In this document: positions 36,766-46,000 of the stretch, piece after piece | Position numbering within the stretch: position 1 is the first letter of the stretch | Layout of the letters: every line of letters starts with the position of its first letter | Source: Euborellia annulipes | Lineage: Eukaryota; Arthropoda; Insecta; Dermaptera; Anisolabididae | Length of the DNA: 64,000 nucleotides | Direction of reading: 5' to 3' | Assembly (NCBI GenBank): GCA_023213315.1 | Contig: JAKCPI010025220.1 | Coordinates: forward strand, 40,232-104,231 | Program-made: the position numbers and the translations under genes | The notes under the pieces: generated by a model | Told to the model about the DNA's origin: nothing | Databases searched by the model: none | Seen by the model: only the letters and a program-made list of their open reading frames with translations

Positions 36766-39336
36766 TTAGAAAAAAATGAAACGTCTTCAGATGAGGAGAA
36801 AGTAGAAGAAAGTCCAGAAACAGAATCAACAAAAACAAAAGAAGAGGAAGAGATAGAAAGTGATGATATTAAACAAGAGGATATTAATAACAAAAAAGAA
36901 GAAGAAGAAGAGAATTTAGAGCGAAACGAGGAGGAGGCTGATGAGGAGACATTAAGTGATACCAATCAAGGTGATTGATTTTTATATTAATTCCGAATTA
37001 TTTATTCTCTATTTATAAGAATTTTTCAGAAATTGCAAATAAATTAATAAAACCGCTTCCCACCACCTCCGAGCCTTCCTGGACATCAACTTTGATTATT
37101 CTTAGCGTGATTCACCTTTTATTTATGTTGCCTTTGGAACCTTTCGTTGTCGTTGCTTCACTGTACGTTCCGTTCCGTTCTCTTGCCTAATATTTATGCA
37201 TTATTAGTTACAAAACTAATATAGATTTTAACATTATATTTTCGGGAGCTATTTGAATTAGATATTAATTTTCAACAAATGCCTCGAAAAAGACTTGATA
37301 AATTATTTAACATATTTTATCAGCATATTTATTTTGCTTCCCGGAAGTCGTACTCGGATTATCTAGACTCTCTGAGGCATCAGCGTGCTTCCTTTGCACT
37401 CGAGTGGTCAAGTCATTTGACTTGCTACAAAGAAAGTACACCGATACTGCGTAGAGTTTGGAGACACCCGATGACCAGGGATCAATTGATCTACCTGTAA
37501 AATAAATATGATCAGAAAACATATTAAATTATATTGATGATTAAAGTATTGAAGATATGGGTACAGGCAGAGTTGGGCAAGATTAAGTATCTAAATACAA
37601 GATACAACCAATTTTTGGGTATCTCGACTCACAAAAGATATATCTTAAATACAAAACTGCCCAACTCTGGGTACCCGGACCCAAATAATAAAACTCTCAA
37701 TTCCTTTTGAAACTTGAAAATTGGGCGAATAAATTTTGTCTGTAACGTTTCGTTTCAAAGGGAATTGAGTTTTATTATTTGGATGCCTGCACTTATACCT
37801 TCTATACTTCAGTTATATTTCTATAATGATTAAAGTTTCCACTCATGAAGTTGTCATGTTTTCAACTGGCTTCTCTCTTTCTCTTCTTCTCCCCCCTCTC
37901 CGGGATGCTTTTTTTGTAAAATAAAAATGTATAAAGGCATGAACAGTTATCAAACTAATACGGTGGTGCGGCTATTAATAATTAATTTAACATAAGTTAA
38001 ATGGTGTAAAGCCGTTCAAAATATTTTCTTAATAAATTAGATATCAACATATAAAAAATCCTCAATACCTAACACAAGAAAATTATTGGTTTAAACTAAA
38101 AAATGTACTAAAAATTTACATCATTTGTAGAAGTTATTGCGAAAATTAGATTTTCATCAATTTCTTTTTTATAATTTGAAGGGTTGCTGGATGTGTAGAA
38201 TTTGACGGAAAATTGGAAAAAAAGCAGCTAGTCCCAGTCTAACGAAACAAACTTTATTGCAGATTGAACTGACGAATTTGATTTGATTGACTGAACGCAC
38301 TCCAATTGAGCAAAAACGTTTTTGACTAATCGTGCCTAAACTGTTTTTTTCAATGCTTTTATATGGATCAACGCACACCGAGGAGACAAAACAAAATTGA
38401 GCATGATTCGACATCATTGAACAAAATGTTTTGCCATGGAGCGTTTTGCTCAATCGGAGTGGGTTGGCTTTGAGCAAAATGTTTTGTCATTGAGCGTTTT
38501 TGCCTAATCGGTGTGCGTTGGCATTGGACAAAATTTTCAGCCATTGAGCAAGAAATGACACTGCACACCGATTACGCAAACGAAACGAAAAACGCTCAAT
38601 GACAAAACATTTTGCCTAATCGGTGTGCGTTGGCATTGAGCAAAACGTTTTGTCCAAGAGCGTTTTGCTCAATTGGTGTGCGTTCAGCCTAGCAATTCAT
38701 CTTTAATACATTTAAGTTATTATATAGACTGTTGTCTTGTTTAATAAACTTAAATTTTTTCTGAGCGTGTGACATTGATTGGGAGCAGATTTCGTTAGTG
38801 GCGTGAGCTCTAATATCTCCATTCAAATTCTGCATTAATTATACTAATATATTAATATTTAAAATTGCGCTGTTTGCCGGTCGAGAATTTATAAATTAAA
38901 CTAGTTACCGTGTTGTTATTTGACTCAATCCAATAGGCATAACCTGCGGGTGAAACGCTAATTGCTAATCCTTTCACAAATTTTTTACCTTCATCCTTCA
39001 CTTTCGAAGATTCTCAATCTCATTCAAAAAATTAATTTTACTCTCTCCTTGTAAGACTAGCTGGTTTTTTTTCTCTATTATTTTAATCTTTTCATGAATT
39101 TGTTGGGTAAAAACAAAAACATTTTAACATATTTCATAGTGATATATATACATATATATTTATTTTCTAGTAATATTTATACATATAAGTTCTTTTTTGC
39201 AAGAATAAATTTTCGGTTATATACATAAACATTTAACAATTAAAATCTAAGCCTATTTTCAGGCACATGTTATTTATTGTTTTAATTTATTTTTTCTGTT
39301 TCAGATGATGAAAAAGAACTTCATACTGAACTCTAA
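23528..39336 (+). CDS. HYOU1: Hypoxia up-regulated protein 1 (GRP170), ER-lumen Hsp70-family chaperone
   Basis: Large Hsp110/Grp170-type chaperone and nucleotide exchange factor for BiP in the ER lumen. Fourteen coding exons in continuous phase: 23528-23650, 23715-23980, 25120-25325, 26175-26352, 26493-26829, 28363-28560, 28639-28817, 30316-30563, 30630-30903, 33402-33837, 35188-35295, 36621-36687, 36770-36970, 39305-39336; 950 aa against 999 in human. Residues 1-23 form a signal peptide. The nucleotide-binding domain shows [57 protein letters not shown] and [18 protein letters not shown] beta domain follows, then the acidic Lys/Glu-rich loop typical of GRP170 (30640-30830) and the C-terminal helical domain ([28 protein letters not shown]). 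The protein ends in HTEL, a KDEL-type retrieval signal. A non-coding 5' exon ending at 23406 and a 113-bp UTR intron are likely. A short 5'UTR of 8 nt lies between the acceptor and ATG. Most introns are filled with repeats. Confidence 0.95.
23981..25119 (+). other. HYOU1 intron 2, with a two-copy tandem duplication
   Basis: Between 24514 and 24640 a ~65-bp unit (TGTGACATTTGTAGGGGTTT ...) occurs twice in tandem, ending in G-runs. The rest shows no recognised feature. Confidence 0.55.
25492..25760. mobile_element. hAT-type miniature element in HYOU1 intron 3, exact 8-bp target duplication
   Basis: Ends CAAGGGCGGAT and ATCCGCCCTTG, flanked by GTTTATAT on both sides (25484-25491, 25761-25768). 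The interior has C-runs and a TGTGCTGTGCGAC motif copy (about 25690-25720). Confidence 0.85.
26830..28362 (+). other. HYOU1 intron 5
   Basis: About 1.5 kb. Apart from a family 1 SINE remnant (27830-27970) I recognise nothing. A moderately G/C-rich patch at 27590-27900 includes GGCCCCCCGGGAAG and has no convincing coding frame. Confidence 0.5.
27830..27970 (+). mobile_element. SINE family 1 remnant
   Basis: CAATTGAAATAAATAGGGAC then GGGGTCTAAATGACATCAGA and TGGACCTTAAAAAATAAAA. Confidence 0.6.
29107..29212. repeat. Small foldback repeat in HYOU1 intron 7
   Basis: ATGTCTGGGTCAAGTAGTTT and its mirror CAAACTTGACCCAGACAT pair across a ~25-bp loop. A diverged copy (CTGTCTGGGACAAGTAATTT) is at 30096-30115. 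Confidence 0.55.
29589..29848. mobile_element. piggyBac-type miniature element in HYOU1 intron 7
   Basis: Ends GCCCATTCTACAC and GTGTAGAATGGGCC, flanked on both sides by TTAA (29585-29588, 29849-29852), the piggyBac target. The interior is CpG-rich with repeated AACGCGTT-type words, unlike the AT-rich surroundings. 260 bp, non-coding. Confidence 0.8.
31114..31397. mobile_element. Nested TA-flanked miniature element
   Basis: Ends AGGAACTTACAAGTATTACG and mirror AGGAGCGTACAAGTATTACG, bounded by TA. Removing it and one TA gives CTGCTTATTCTGC, exactly the sequence of the unbroken right arm, which proves a later insertion. Confidence 0.85.
31613..31641 (+). ncRNA. Hammerhead-ribozyme-like core, good match
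   Basis: GTCCTGATGA, stem GGTCG...CGGCC (one G-U pair) with a short A-rich loop, then GAAAC. Confidence 0.55.
31964..31991. repeat. (TA)n microsatellite
   Basis: About 14 TA units. Confidence 0.85.
32748..32813 (+). mobile_element. 5'-truncated SINE family 1 with 13-bp target duplication
   Basis: GGGATGGGGTCTAAATGGCC ... GACCTTAAAA with A-tail, flanked by AATAAACACATTA at 32735-32747 and 32814-32826. The exact duplication shows LINE-type insertion and recent age. Confidence 0.85.
34354..34855. repeat. Hairpin repeat with ~240-bp arms in HYOU1 intron 10
   Basis: CCAAAGCAGCCAGATCGATG at 34390-34409 is mirrored by CATCGATCTGGCTGCTTTGG at about 34799-34818; pairing runs almost unbroken to a short loop near 34600. 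Family A-like words lie outside it on the right. Confidence 0.75.
35746..36005. mobile_element. hAT-type miniature element in HYOU1 intron 11, exact 8-bp target duplication
   Basis: Ends CAGGGGCGTATATA and TATATACGCCCCTG, flanked by GTTCATAG at 35738-35745 and 36006-36013. 260 bp, with C-runs inside. Confidence 0.88.
37568..37669. mobile_element. Tiny hAT-type element (102 bp) nested in a foldback
   Basis: Ends CAGAGTTGGGCAA and TGCCCAACTCTG with flanks GGTACAGG / GGTACCCG (6 of 8). It interrupts a larger inverted repeat (37547-37818) whose arms otherwise match (AAATAATAAAACTCTCAATT). Confidence 0.65.
38270..38690. repeat. Inverted-repeat element with internal tandem copies
   Basis: Ends GAACGCACTCCAATTGAGCA and mirror TCAATTGGTGTGCGTTCAGC. 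Inside, words such as GAGCAAAATGTTTTG and ATCGGTGTGCGTTGGCATTG recur several times in the direct sense. In HYOU1 intron 13. Confidence 0.65.
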
Positions 39337-39355
39337 CATTTCCAAATTCTAGGCA

Positions 39356-39361
39356 AATAAA
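39356..39361 (+). terminator. HYOU1: Candidate polyadenylation signal of HYOU1
   Basis: AATAAA 20 nt after the stop; it is very close to the stop, and another AATAAA lies about 70 nt further on. Confidence 0.4.
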
Positions 39362-39883
39362 AAAAATAATTTTACTTTCTGATAATGATAAAATCACTCT
39401 TCGCAATTTTTCAGTGAAGTGTTTAAAATAAACATCAAGAGAAAAAAAATTTGGTTGGCTGTTTATTCCATTTTCTGAACTCTATTATAGTTAACTTATT
39501 GACTTTGAATGACACATCGCATCACTTCTGTTGTGTGTTTATTGTATTTATAAATTTGAAAAGTTTTTTGGCACTTAATTGTTTTTTTAAGTTATTTAAA
39601 CTATTATTTATTTAATTAATTATTTTACTTAATTCATTTCAAATGTATAAAATTTGTATTTGATTTAATCATTTATTTATTAGAACACACTGAATCTTGT
39701 ATATGTCAAAAATTTGTTGTTTTTTTTTTTATAAATATCAATTTTTTCAACAACATTTCTTTTAATAAATTTATTATTGTTGTAATTTATAAAAATTGTT
39801 TTTTTTTTTAACATTAGTTAAAAGTAGATAAAAATCTATAGTAATTTGAATTTTTCAAAATTTGTAATATTAGTAAAAGAACA

Positions 39884-40348
39884 TGGGCGGATCTATTAAT
39901 TATTCATTTCCGGGGCATTTTAAATGGATACAGCTTTTGAGTCCTTTTGTTTCCTTTTCATCCCTATTTTAAAAATTTCATTATTCTTTATCTTGCACCC
40001 ATTGTCGAGATTATATGCATTTAATTAACACAAGTCTATGGCCTTGGTTGGGGCTTAATAATTAACAATTATTGTTATCAGTAGCGTCATTTCAAATTTT
40101 TCTTGGGGGAGGGCAAACCTTTTTTCTTAAAATTTACTTACAAATAAGTAGGCCTATCTCAAATTTTACCAAAAGATATTTAATTTAATTAATTTTCTAA
40201 TTTTTTACAGTTTAGGTACCCGTAGATATATGTTGAAATATTTTATTTAGAATAATATAAAATTTAAAAAAGATCAGAGCCCTTGGGGGGGGAGCAAATA
40301 CCCCCCCCCCCCCCCCATGACGCCACTGTTATTAAAGATCCGCCCTTG
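39884..40348. mobile_element. hAT-like element after HYOU1, with a nested relative
   Basis: Outer ends CATGGGCGGATCT and AGATCCGCCCTTG (same terminal family as 25492-25760). Inside, CAGTAGCGTCATTT ... ATGACGCCACTG (40079-40328) is a second element related to 22572-22822. Target duplications are not clear. Confidence 0.6.
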
Positions 40349-41194
40349 TAAATATGTAATTCATATTCATTTCATTTTAACATTATTTTATTAAAGACAA
40401 ACAACATCAAGATCATTTTATTATTGAATTCATACAGGAGGTCCTTGGATTTCACTATAAGTGAATAACCATGAAATAAACATTAAAAAAAATGTTTCTT
40501 GTTTCTCTTCTTTCTAAAATCTTCAAAATACCAATGTTGCCTTAATTAATTTATTTCATTCTTTTCCTATTCCCATACCCTAAAAAGATGCTTCGATTTC
40601 ATTTAAGTGTGATTTTGTCTCAATTTGTTTGAGAAGAATCCACCTTATCCCGTAGATATTGTTTTAATGCAGAATTTAAAAGTAATGCATATTATTGAGG
40701 ACCTCCTGGTTTTATAAAGATACAAAATTTTAATTTTTTTTATTTTGAAAAACACCTGGAGATTTCTGAAAATATTGAATGTATATTTATAAATATATAT
40801 TATATATATACATAATAGATATATATTTTTTGGTTATTTATTTCAATTAGAATTACGATTTTATATATATATATAAATATAAATGAGAGAAAATTTTTAT
40901 TGACTATTATTATTGCTCTATTATTACAATCATGGTGACATTTTAGAACTCGGCCTTTCATTTTATTCTTATGTGTAATGTTATCTAAGGATATGTCTTC
41001 ATAATAAATTAAAAATTTGTTCTTTGATGAAGAAATTTTGTTGTTTAAAAAATATTAAGACAAATTAGTTCTTTGCTTTAAAATAATATTTTCTTCTCTT
41101 CCATGTTTTGAGAGTTTTTGTCATGTTTGTCCAATTTTTTAAAAACATTTACCCCCTAGCTGAGCATAACTCATTCATTTACCACCTCAAATAA

Positions 41195-42540
41195 CACTAG
41201 TCGACAAAAATGAATTTTTTTCCTTTCACAAGAATAAAGATATGCGATTTTAAGAGTATTTTTCATGCTGAATTCAAATATCATTTCAGTTTTGCCCCAT
41301 AGGCACAGTTTTAGAGATATAGAGAAAAATAGATTTTAATAGAAAATGTGCTCTAAAACGGCTCTTATTTTGCATTTTCAAGATTTTATAAGGCAACACC
41401 CCTCAAAAATATGCAGATAGTTATAATATATATAAATTTCAGGTTTCAGCCCAATCGGAGATAAAAAAAAAAAATAAAATAAAATAAAGGGTCGGACTAA
41501 GCCGAGCGCACAACTTTGCCCACCCACTATTCAAGAAAAAATATTTGTCTCCCCCTAGAGCCCCCTGATGGTCCGATGTTATACATATTATATATTATTT
41601 TACTCGGGAGGCAGTCTAGTTTCTAAATATATTAAAAAAATTATAGGTTATGTAAGAAAAAATATTTGACCCCCCCCTAAGAGCCCCCTCCCCGATGTTA
41701 TACATATTATATATCATTTTACTTAGAGGTATGGTTAGGTTATGTAAGAAAAAATATTGGTTCCACCTTAGAGCCCCCCAATAGTCCGATGTTTACCAAA
41801 AGCTTTTCAGTTCTTGGCCTCTACCCCTAGTTTATGGGTGCAAAATTTCAAAACAATTGAACAAATAGTTTTTGAGTTTTCGTTGACGAAAAAATTACCA
41901 CAGACAACACACACACACAGCACAACACACACAGACAGACATCATTCCAAAAACTACTTAAATGGATTCAGGGGACCTCAAAAGCATTTTGGCAGCTTCA
42001 GAAAAATTTCGATTTTTTTACGATTACATTAACTTTACCTGTCCAACCTACGGTTGATGGGCAAAGTAAAAATATTTTGTTAATCATTTCGTTAATAATC
42101 AACAGATTTTCACTAATGAATAATTTTTGAAAAGCCAAAGACCTGTAGAATATCGTAAATATATGTTTTTTGTATTTAAAGATGGTAAAAATTGTATTAG
42201 GGGTGTCCAAAACAAAAACAAAAAATGAAAAATTCGATTTTTCTAAACTTTTAGCCGTTTGCGGCACGTCTAAATGACCTCCGATTGGGCTGAAAGCTGA
42301 AATTTATATGTATTATAACTATCTGCATATTTTTGAGGGGTGTCGCCTTAAAAAATCTTGAAAATGCAAAATAAAGTTTTAGAGCACATTTTCTATTAAA
42401 ATTTATTTTTCTCTATATCTCTCAAACTGTGACTGATGGAAAAATTCTAGCTACATATCTGAATTCAGTATAAAAAAATGTACTAGATTCAATAATCAGA
42501 TTTCTTGTGAAGAAAACCTTGTCGACCAGTGTTATCTATT
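41195..42540. repeat. Large foldback element, ~270-bp arms, 1.35 kb
   Basis: ACACTAGTCGACAAAAATGA on the left pairs with TTGTCGACCAGTGTTAT on the right. GCAGATAGTTATAATATATA and TTTCAGCCCAATCGGAG are likewise mirrored at about 42275-42330. The spacer contains two to three family D pieces (41490-42075). Intergenic. Confidence 0.7.
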
Positions 42541-44246
42541 GAGACGAAATAGAAATATATATGCCCTAAAGTTTTTTTGATATACATATTAACGAATCAT
42601 GTCATCCATAATTGTAATAATATCATTCTTAATTAAGATAAATTGAGGAATTTTTAAACTACATGAATGAATCATTTGTAATGACATGTTCAAAAGTTTT
42701 AATTATTATTTAATAATAATGATGATAATCACTCATTTCTTTAACGATAAATTGCCAAATGCAAGGTCCCAAATGGTCCTTTTTTATATTTTATTATCAT
42801 TTTCAATTGTTTAAATTTTATTTCAAATTTTCTATTTTTGTTTTTCCTTAATTCTTATTATTATTTAGGGTTCAAAAATGTTTTAATTTAATATTTCTAT
42901 TAAATATCAATATTAACAACTCCGTAAATAACCATCAGAAGTGCCCACAACAAAAACAACAACAAATGTTATTAATAGTGGCGTCATTTATTGTTTTTGA
43001 TGGACTTGAGAAACAACTCTAAATCCCTAAATGAGACAGATACTTATATAAAAAGAATATTGCGAGGTTTTTGGTCCAAATGACGCTCCTAAGGCCTCGA
43101 TCAAATAGAACGCGAACTGTCCGCGCAGGAGAAGCGACTACAGTCTGCCTGACCCGGAAAAATCAAGACAAATAGTCCTTTTACTATTTTTTCTTTCTTG
43201 AACTCTTCTTTTTTGTTTTAATCAACATTTCTAGCAGTTCCTCTGACAGGCTTGGTTCAAGCAAAAGCAAATTTTTTCTCCACTACGCGCGGAATTCTGT
43301 GGGAAATTACATCTTATAATCTGTCAGCCGAGAACTAGTCGCGTCCGCGCGCAGTTCGACTAATATAATGCAATTTTGAGTCCACAGTCGACGGCGAAAG
43401 TGCGGTCTTGTCAGCATTTTGTTTGACAGAGGCCCAAGTAATGTTAAGAAATTAGAAAAATCTAACGAAAAGTGCGGGTCAATGTTGAAGCACCCCATAC
43501 GTTTTATGATGTGGTTATTTCATTGTTTTTTTAAAATAGGCTAATTTGTATTATTTTTAATGGAAAATCTTTTGTTGAAAAATTAGAAGAAATACAGATT
43601 TCCATCTATTTTTATAAAAAAACAATAAAATGAGAAAATCAATGGAATGCTTTAATATTGACCCTCACTCTTTTACTAATCCTTGAGGAATATTACGTTT
43701 TTAAATTAATATCAATTAAAGAGCAACTTTTATAAAAAATAAAATTTGAAAACTAATAATTATTAATTGAGCAAGAATACATACATATATATTATTAATA
43801 AATAAATTGAATGTATATCAAATAAATATTTTTCTTTCATATATATACACGCGTAAGTAATCCATTAAATTTCGAAATAAAAACCTTCCATTAGCCAGAG
43901 AAAAAGATAAGGAAGGAAGGCTATTAAGTAGTGGGTTGAGTTCAGAGTAAAAAACGTCTTTTTTTCTTTGAACTCTTCGAAGTTGTTTAAGCCATTAGCT
44001 AAATCAGGCATTTAACCAACTGTTTAAATTTTGAGGGTCACTGAATATATACTTAGAAAGTTGTTAATTAGACAAAATATATATATTTTTTCAAAAATAT
44101 ATATAAAATCAAACTATAACAAGGGTATTGTATTAAAAGCCCCATTTTTAGAACTAGTATCAGTGAGATACGAGCACAAAAAAAAAATGAATAATAAATC
44201 AAGAAAATAAATAAACATTTGTAGAGTAAATTTATCGCTAAATATA
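42541..44246. other. Intergenic stretch between convergent HYOU1 and PLGRKT
   Basis: A possible small inverted-repeat element at about 43089-43435 (ends AGGCCTCGATCAAA / TTTGACAGAGGCC, G/C-rich inside). Otherwise AT-rich with no gene I can support. Confidence 0.4.
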
Positions 44247-44708
44247 TTACAACGGAGGGAGTACCGGATGCAGAAGTTTTTGTTCCGAGTTCTCCAAACG
44301 TGCTTGATCGATGCTCGAAGCTGTCGGAAGACCACAAGGCAATTCAAGAAGATCATTCTCAAATTGCATAATATTTTCAGCTTCGAGACGAATACGATGA
44401 AGTTTATTACCATAGGCCATGTCAGCCTGATAGGCGAGGACAAAGGTCAAGGGCAACATGGGTGCAAGAACGCCGGGTTTGAGAGTTCGCCGAAAACCAG
44501 CAAACATGCCTATTCCAGCGATCACATAGAATGTGCCAAACCAATAGAGAATTTCTCTGGCCCTGGCGATTTGCATCGCCATCAACCGTTCCCTGATCTG
44601 GTTCTGTTCGTGGATTTGCCTTTCAATTGTAACCTTATTCATTTCTGTGATGAATTCTTGGTTTTTACGCCAATTCTCTTCAAATGTTTTACGAAGAGAG
44701 CCCCCCAT
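44247..44708 (-). CDS. PLGRKT: Plasminogen receptor (KT) family protein, small two-helix membrane protein
   Basis: Single coding exon of 153 codons; human PLGRKT has 147. The family signature is visible: N-terminal amphipathic part, RERLMAMQIARAREILYWFG (compare RERQMAMQIAWSREFLKYFG in mammals), first membrane helix about residues 52-72, a basic turn (RRTLKP), second helix about 78-94 with PLTFVLAYQADMAYG, then a soluble tail with LELPCGLPTASSIDQAR. In vertebrates the protein exposes a C-terminal lysine that binds plasminogen; here the chain ends in ...LPPL, so that residue is absent. The ancestral role is therefore probably something other than plasminogen binding, perhaps mitochondrial, since invertebrates lack plasminogen (inference). 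The gene is convergent with HYOU1. An out-of-frame ATG upstream starts a short reading frame overlapping the start, and a splice acceptor lies at 44823-44824, so the 5' leader may be spliced. Confidence 0.88.
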   Translation of the reverse strand: MGGSLRKTFEENWRKNQEFITEMNKVTIERQIHEQNQIRERLMAMQIARAREILYWFGTFYVIAGIGMFAGFRRTLKPGVLAPMLPLTFVLAYQADMAYGNKLHRIRLEAENIMQFENDLLELPCGLPTASSIDQARLENSEQKLLHPVLPPL

Positions 44709-44777
44709 TGTACTTTTGAAGACGATCCCGTGCTAATTAACTTTCGAGGGCAAAATGACAAGTGGGCTGACGCACCC

Positions 44778-44822
44778 TTAGCTTTCTTCATCATTGGGGA
44801 CAATGCGCACGCGTCGTCCTTC
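44778..44822 (-). other. Possible small terminal coding exon or PLGRKT 5' leader exon
   Basis: A good acceptor (TTTTACCCCTTCAG) is followed by 14 open codons, EGRRVRIVPNDEES, and a TAA, only 69 nt before the PLGRKT start codon. The composition is far richer in G/C than the surroundings. It could be the last exon of an unrecognised small minus-strand gene (a candidate partner exon in phase lies near 45150-45215, ending at GGG|GTAATA), or simply part of a spliced PLGRKT leader. I cannot name a protein. Confidence 0.25.
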
Positions 44823-44834
44823 CTGAAGGGGTAA

Positions 44835-46000
44835 AATCAAATATTTAAAAACAATAAGGGTTGTGAAAAAATCACTAAAAAAAAATTGGAAAAATGAAAC
44901 ACTACTAGGAGTATATTATTTACCAGAGGAAATAATTGGGATTCAGAATATGGGGTTTATTTATGTACCAATGTTTATTAATTGGAAACAATTTATTTTC
45001 CAAAAATAGATATTATAAACAGAATTTCACATGCGTATTTAAATATAATAGCTACTTATTTTATTTAATAATAAATTATATTTTTTAAAATACAAAAAAT
45101 ACTAAAATCTCTTAGGGAGAGAAGTTATAAAATAGGAACGTATTACCCCAATAAAGGAAGGGGCCTGAGGGTCGGCGTATGAACTTCGTCCCTTGTCCCC
45201 ATCCCTTACTGTCAAATGTATGTACTAATATATCAATAAATAAAAGTAAAAGAGCAAAAGAACATTTACGTATCTAGGTTTGGCTAAAGAAATAGATATA
45301 TTTCAAAAAATAAAAGCCAGAAAAATTTTCCATCGGTCCGCAGGTAATTCCTACAATTCATTGGTCTGGCTAATTAATAAAATTTTAAAAACCAAAATAG
45401 TTACAGTAGGGAAGAAACTTTTAAATTTTTTTTCGAAAATTCGAATGTGAATTGGATGAAGAAATTTTTGAAGTAATCGGGAAAGTCAGATAAAATTTTG
45501 TAGGAGGTAAAATAAATATTATTCAATATTTTGAGTGAATTATTTGCTGTATAGATATTATTTAAATTTTTTGTTTAAAAAACACCAGAATATGAAAAAA
45601 TTTCAATCAAATATTTTAATAAAAAATATTTTTTTTTATTGTATAAAAAAAAAATTAAATCTAAGGGCAGCATTGAAGCTTTTTATGATTAGAAATGAAA
45701 TCGAAAATATTGCACTTCAATTGCATTTTTTATTTCAAGGCAGTCTTAAGGGTTTCAATTCTCTATCCTCTAATCTTCTATTTTCTAAATATAATTTATT
45801 AATTCATGCTTATAAAATATTGCTCCAGCTTTTTTGTTTTAGAAATTCAATGAGCTGTGAGAGAGTTTAAGTTGCAATTTCGGGTCAATTATTAGATCAT
45901 ATTATAAATAGTTGCTCTCGAAAGAAAACGAAATGAGCACTGAATCAAAAACAATGAGTATTTTACAGATTGCCTATGATCTCGAATTTTTGATTTTATA
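44835..46000. other. Spacer between PLGRKT and the ankyrin gene
   Basis: AT-rich. One G/C-rich island at 45150-45215 could be an exon on the minus strand (see the entry at 44778). A 111-codon frame at 45535-45870 has Leu/Phe/Lys/Asn-rich composition typical of chance frames in AT-rich DNA. Confidence 0.4.

Noticed and set aside
44268..44834. 188-codon plus-strand frame opposite PLGRKT
   Set aside because: PLGRKT on the minus strand matches a conserved family; the plus frame is its antisense shadow.
45535..45870. 111-codon plus-strand frame
   Set aside because: Composition (Leu, Phe, Lys, Asn, Ile) is what AT-rich DNA gives by chance; there is no domain and no splice context.
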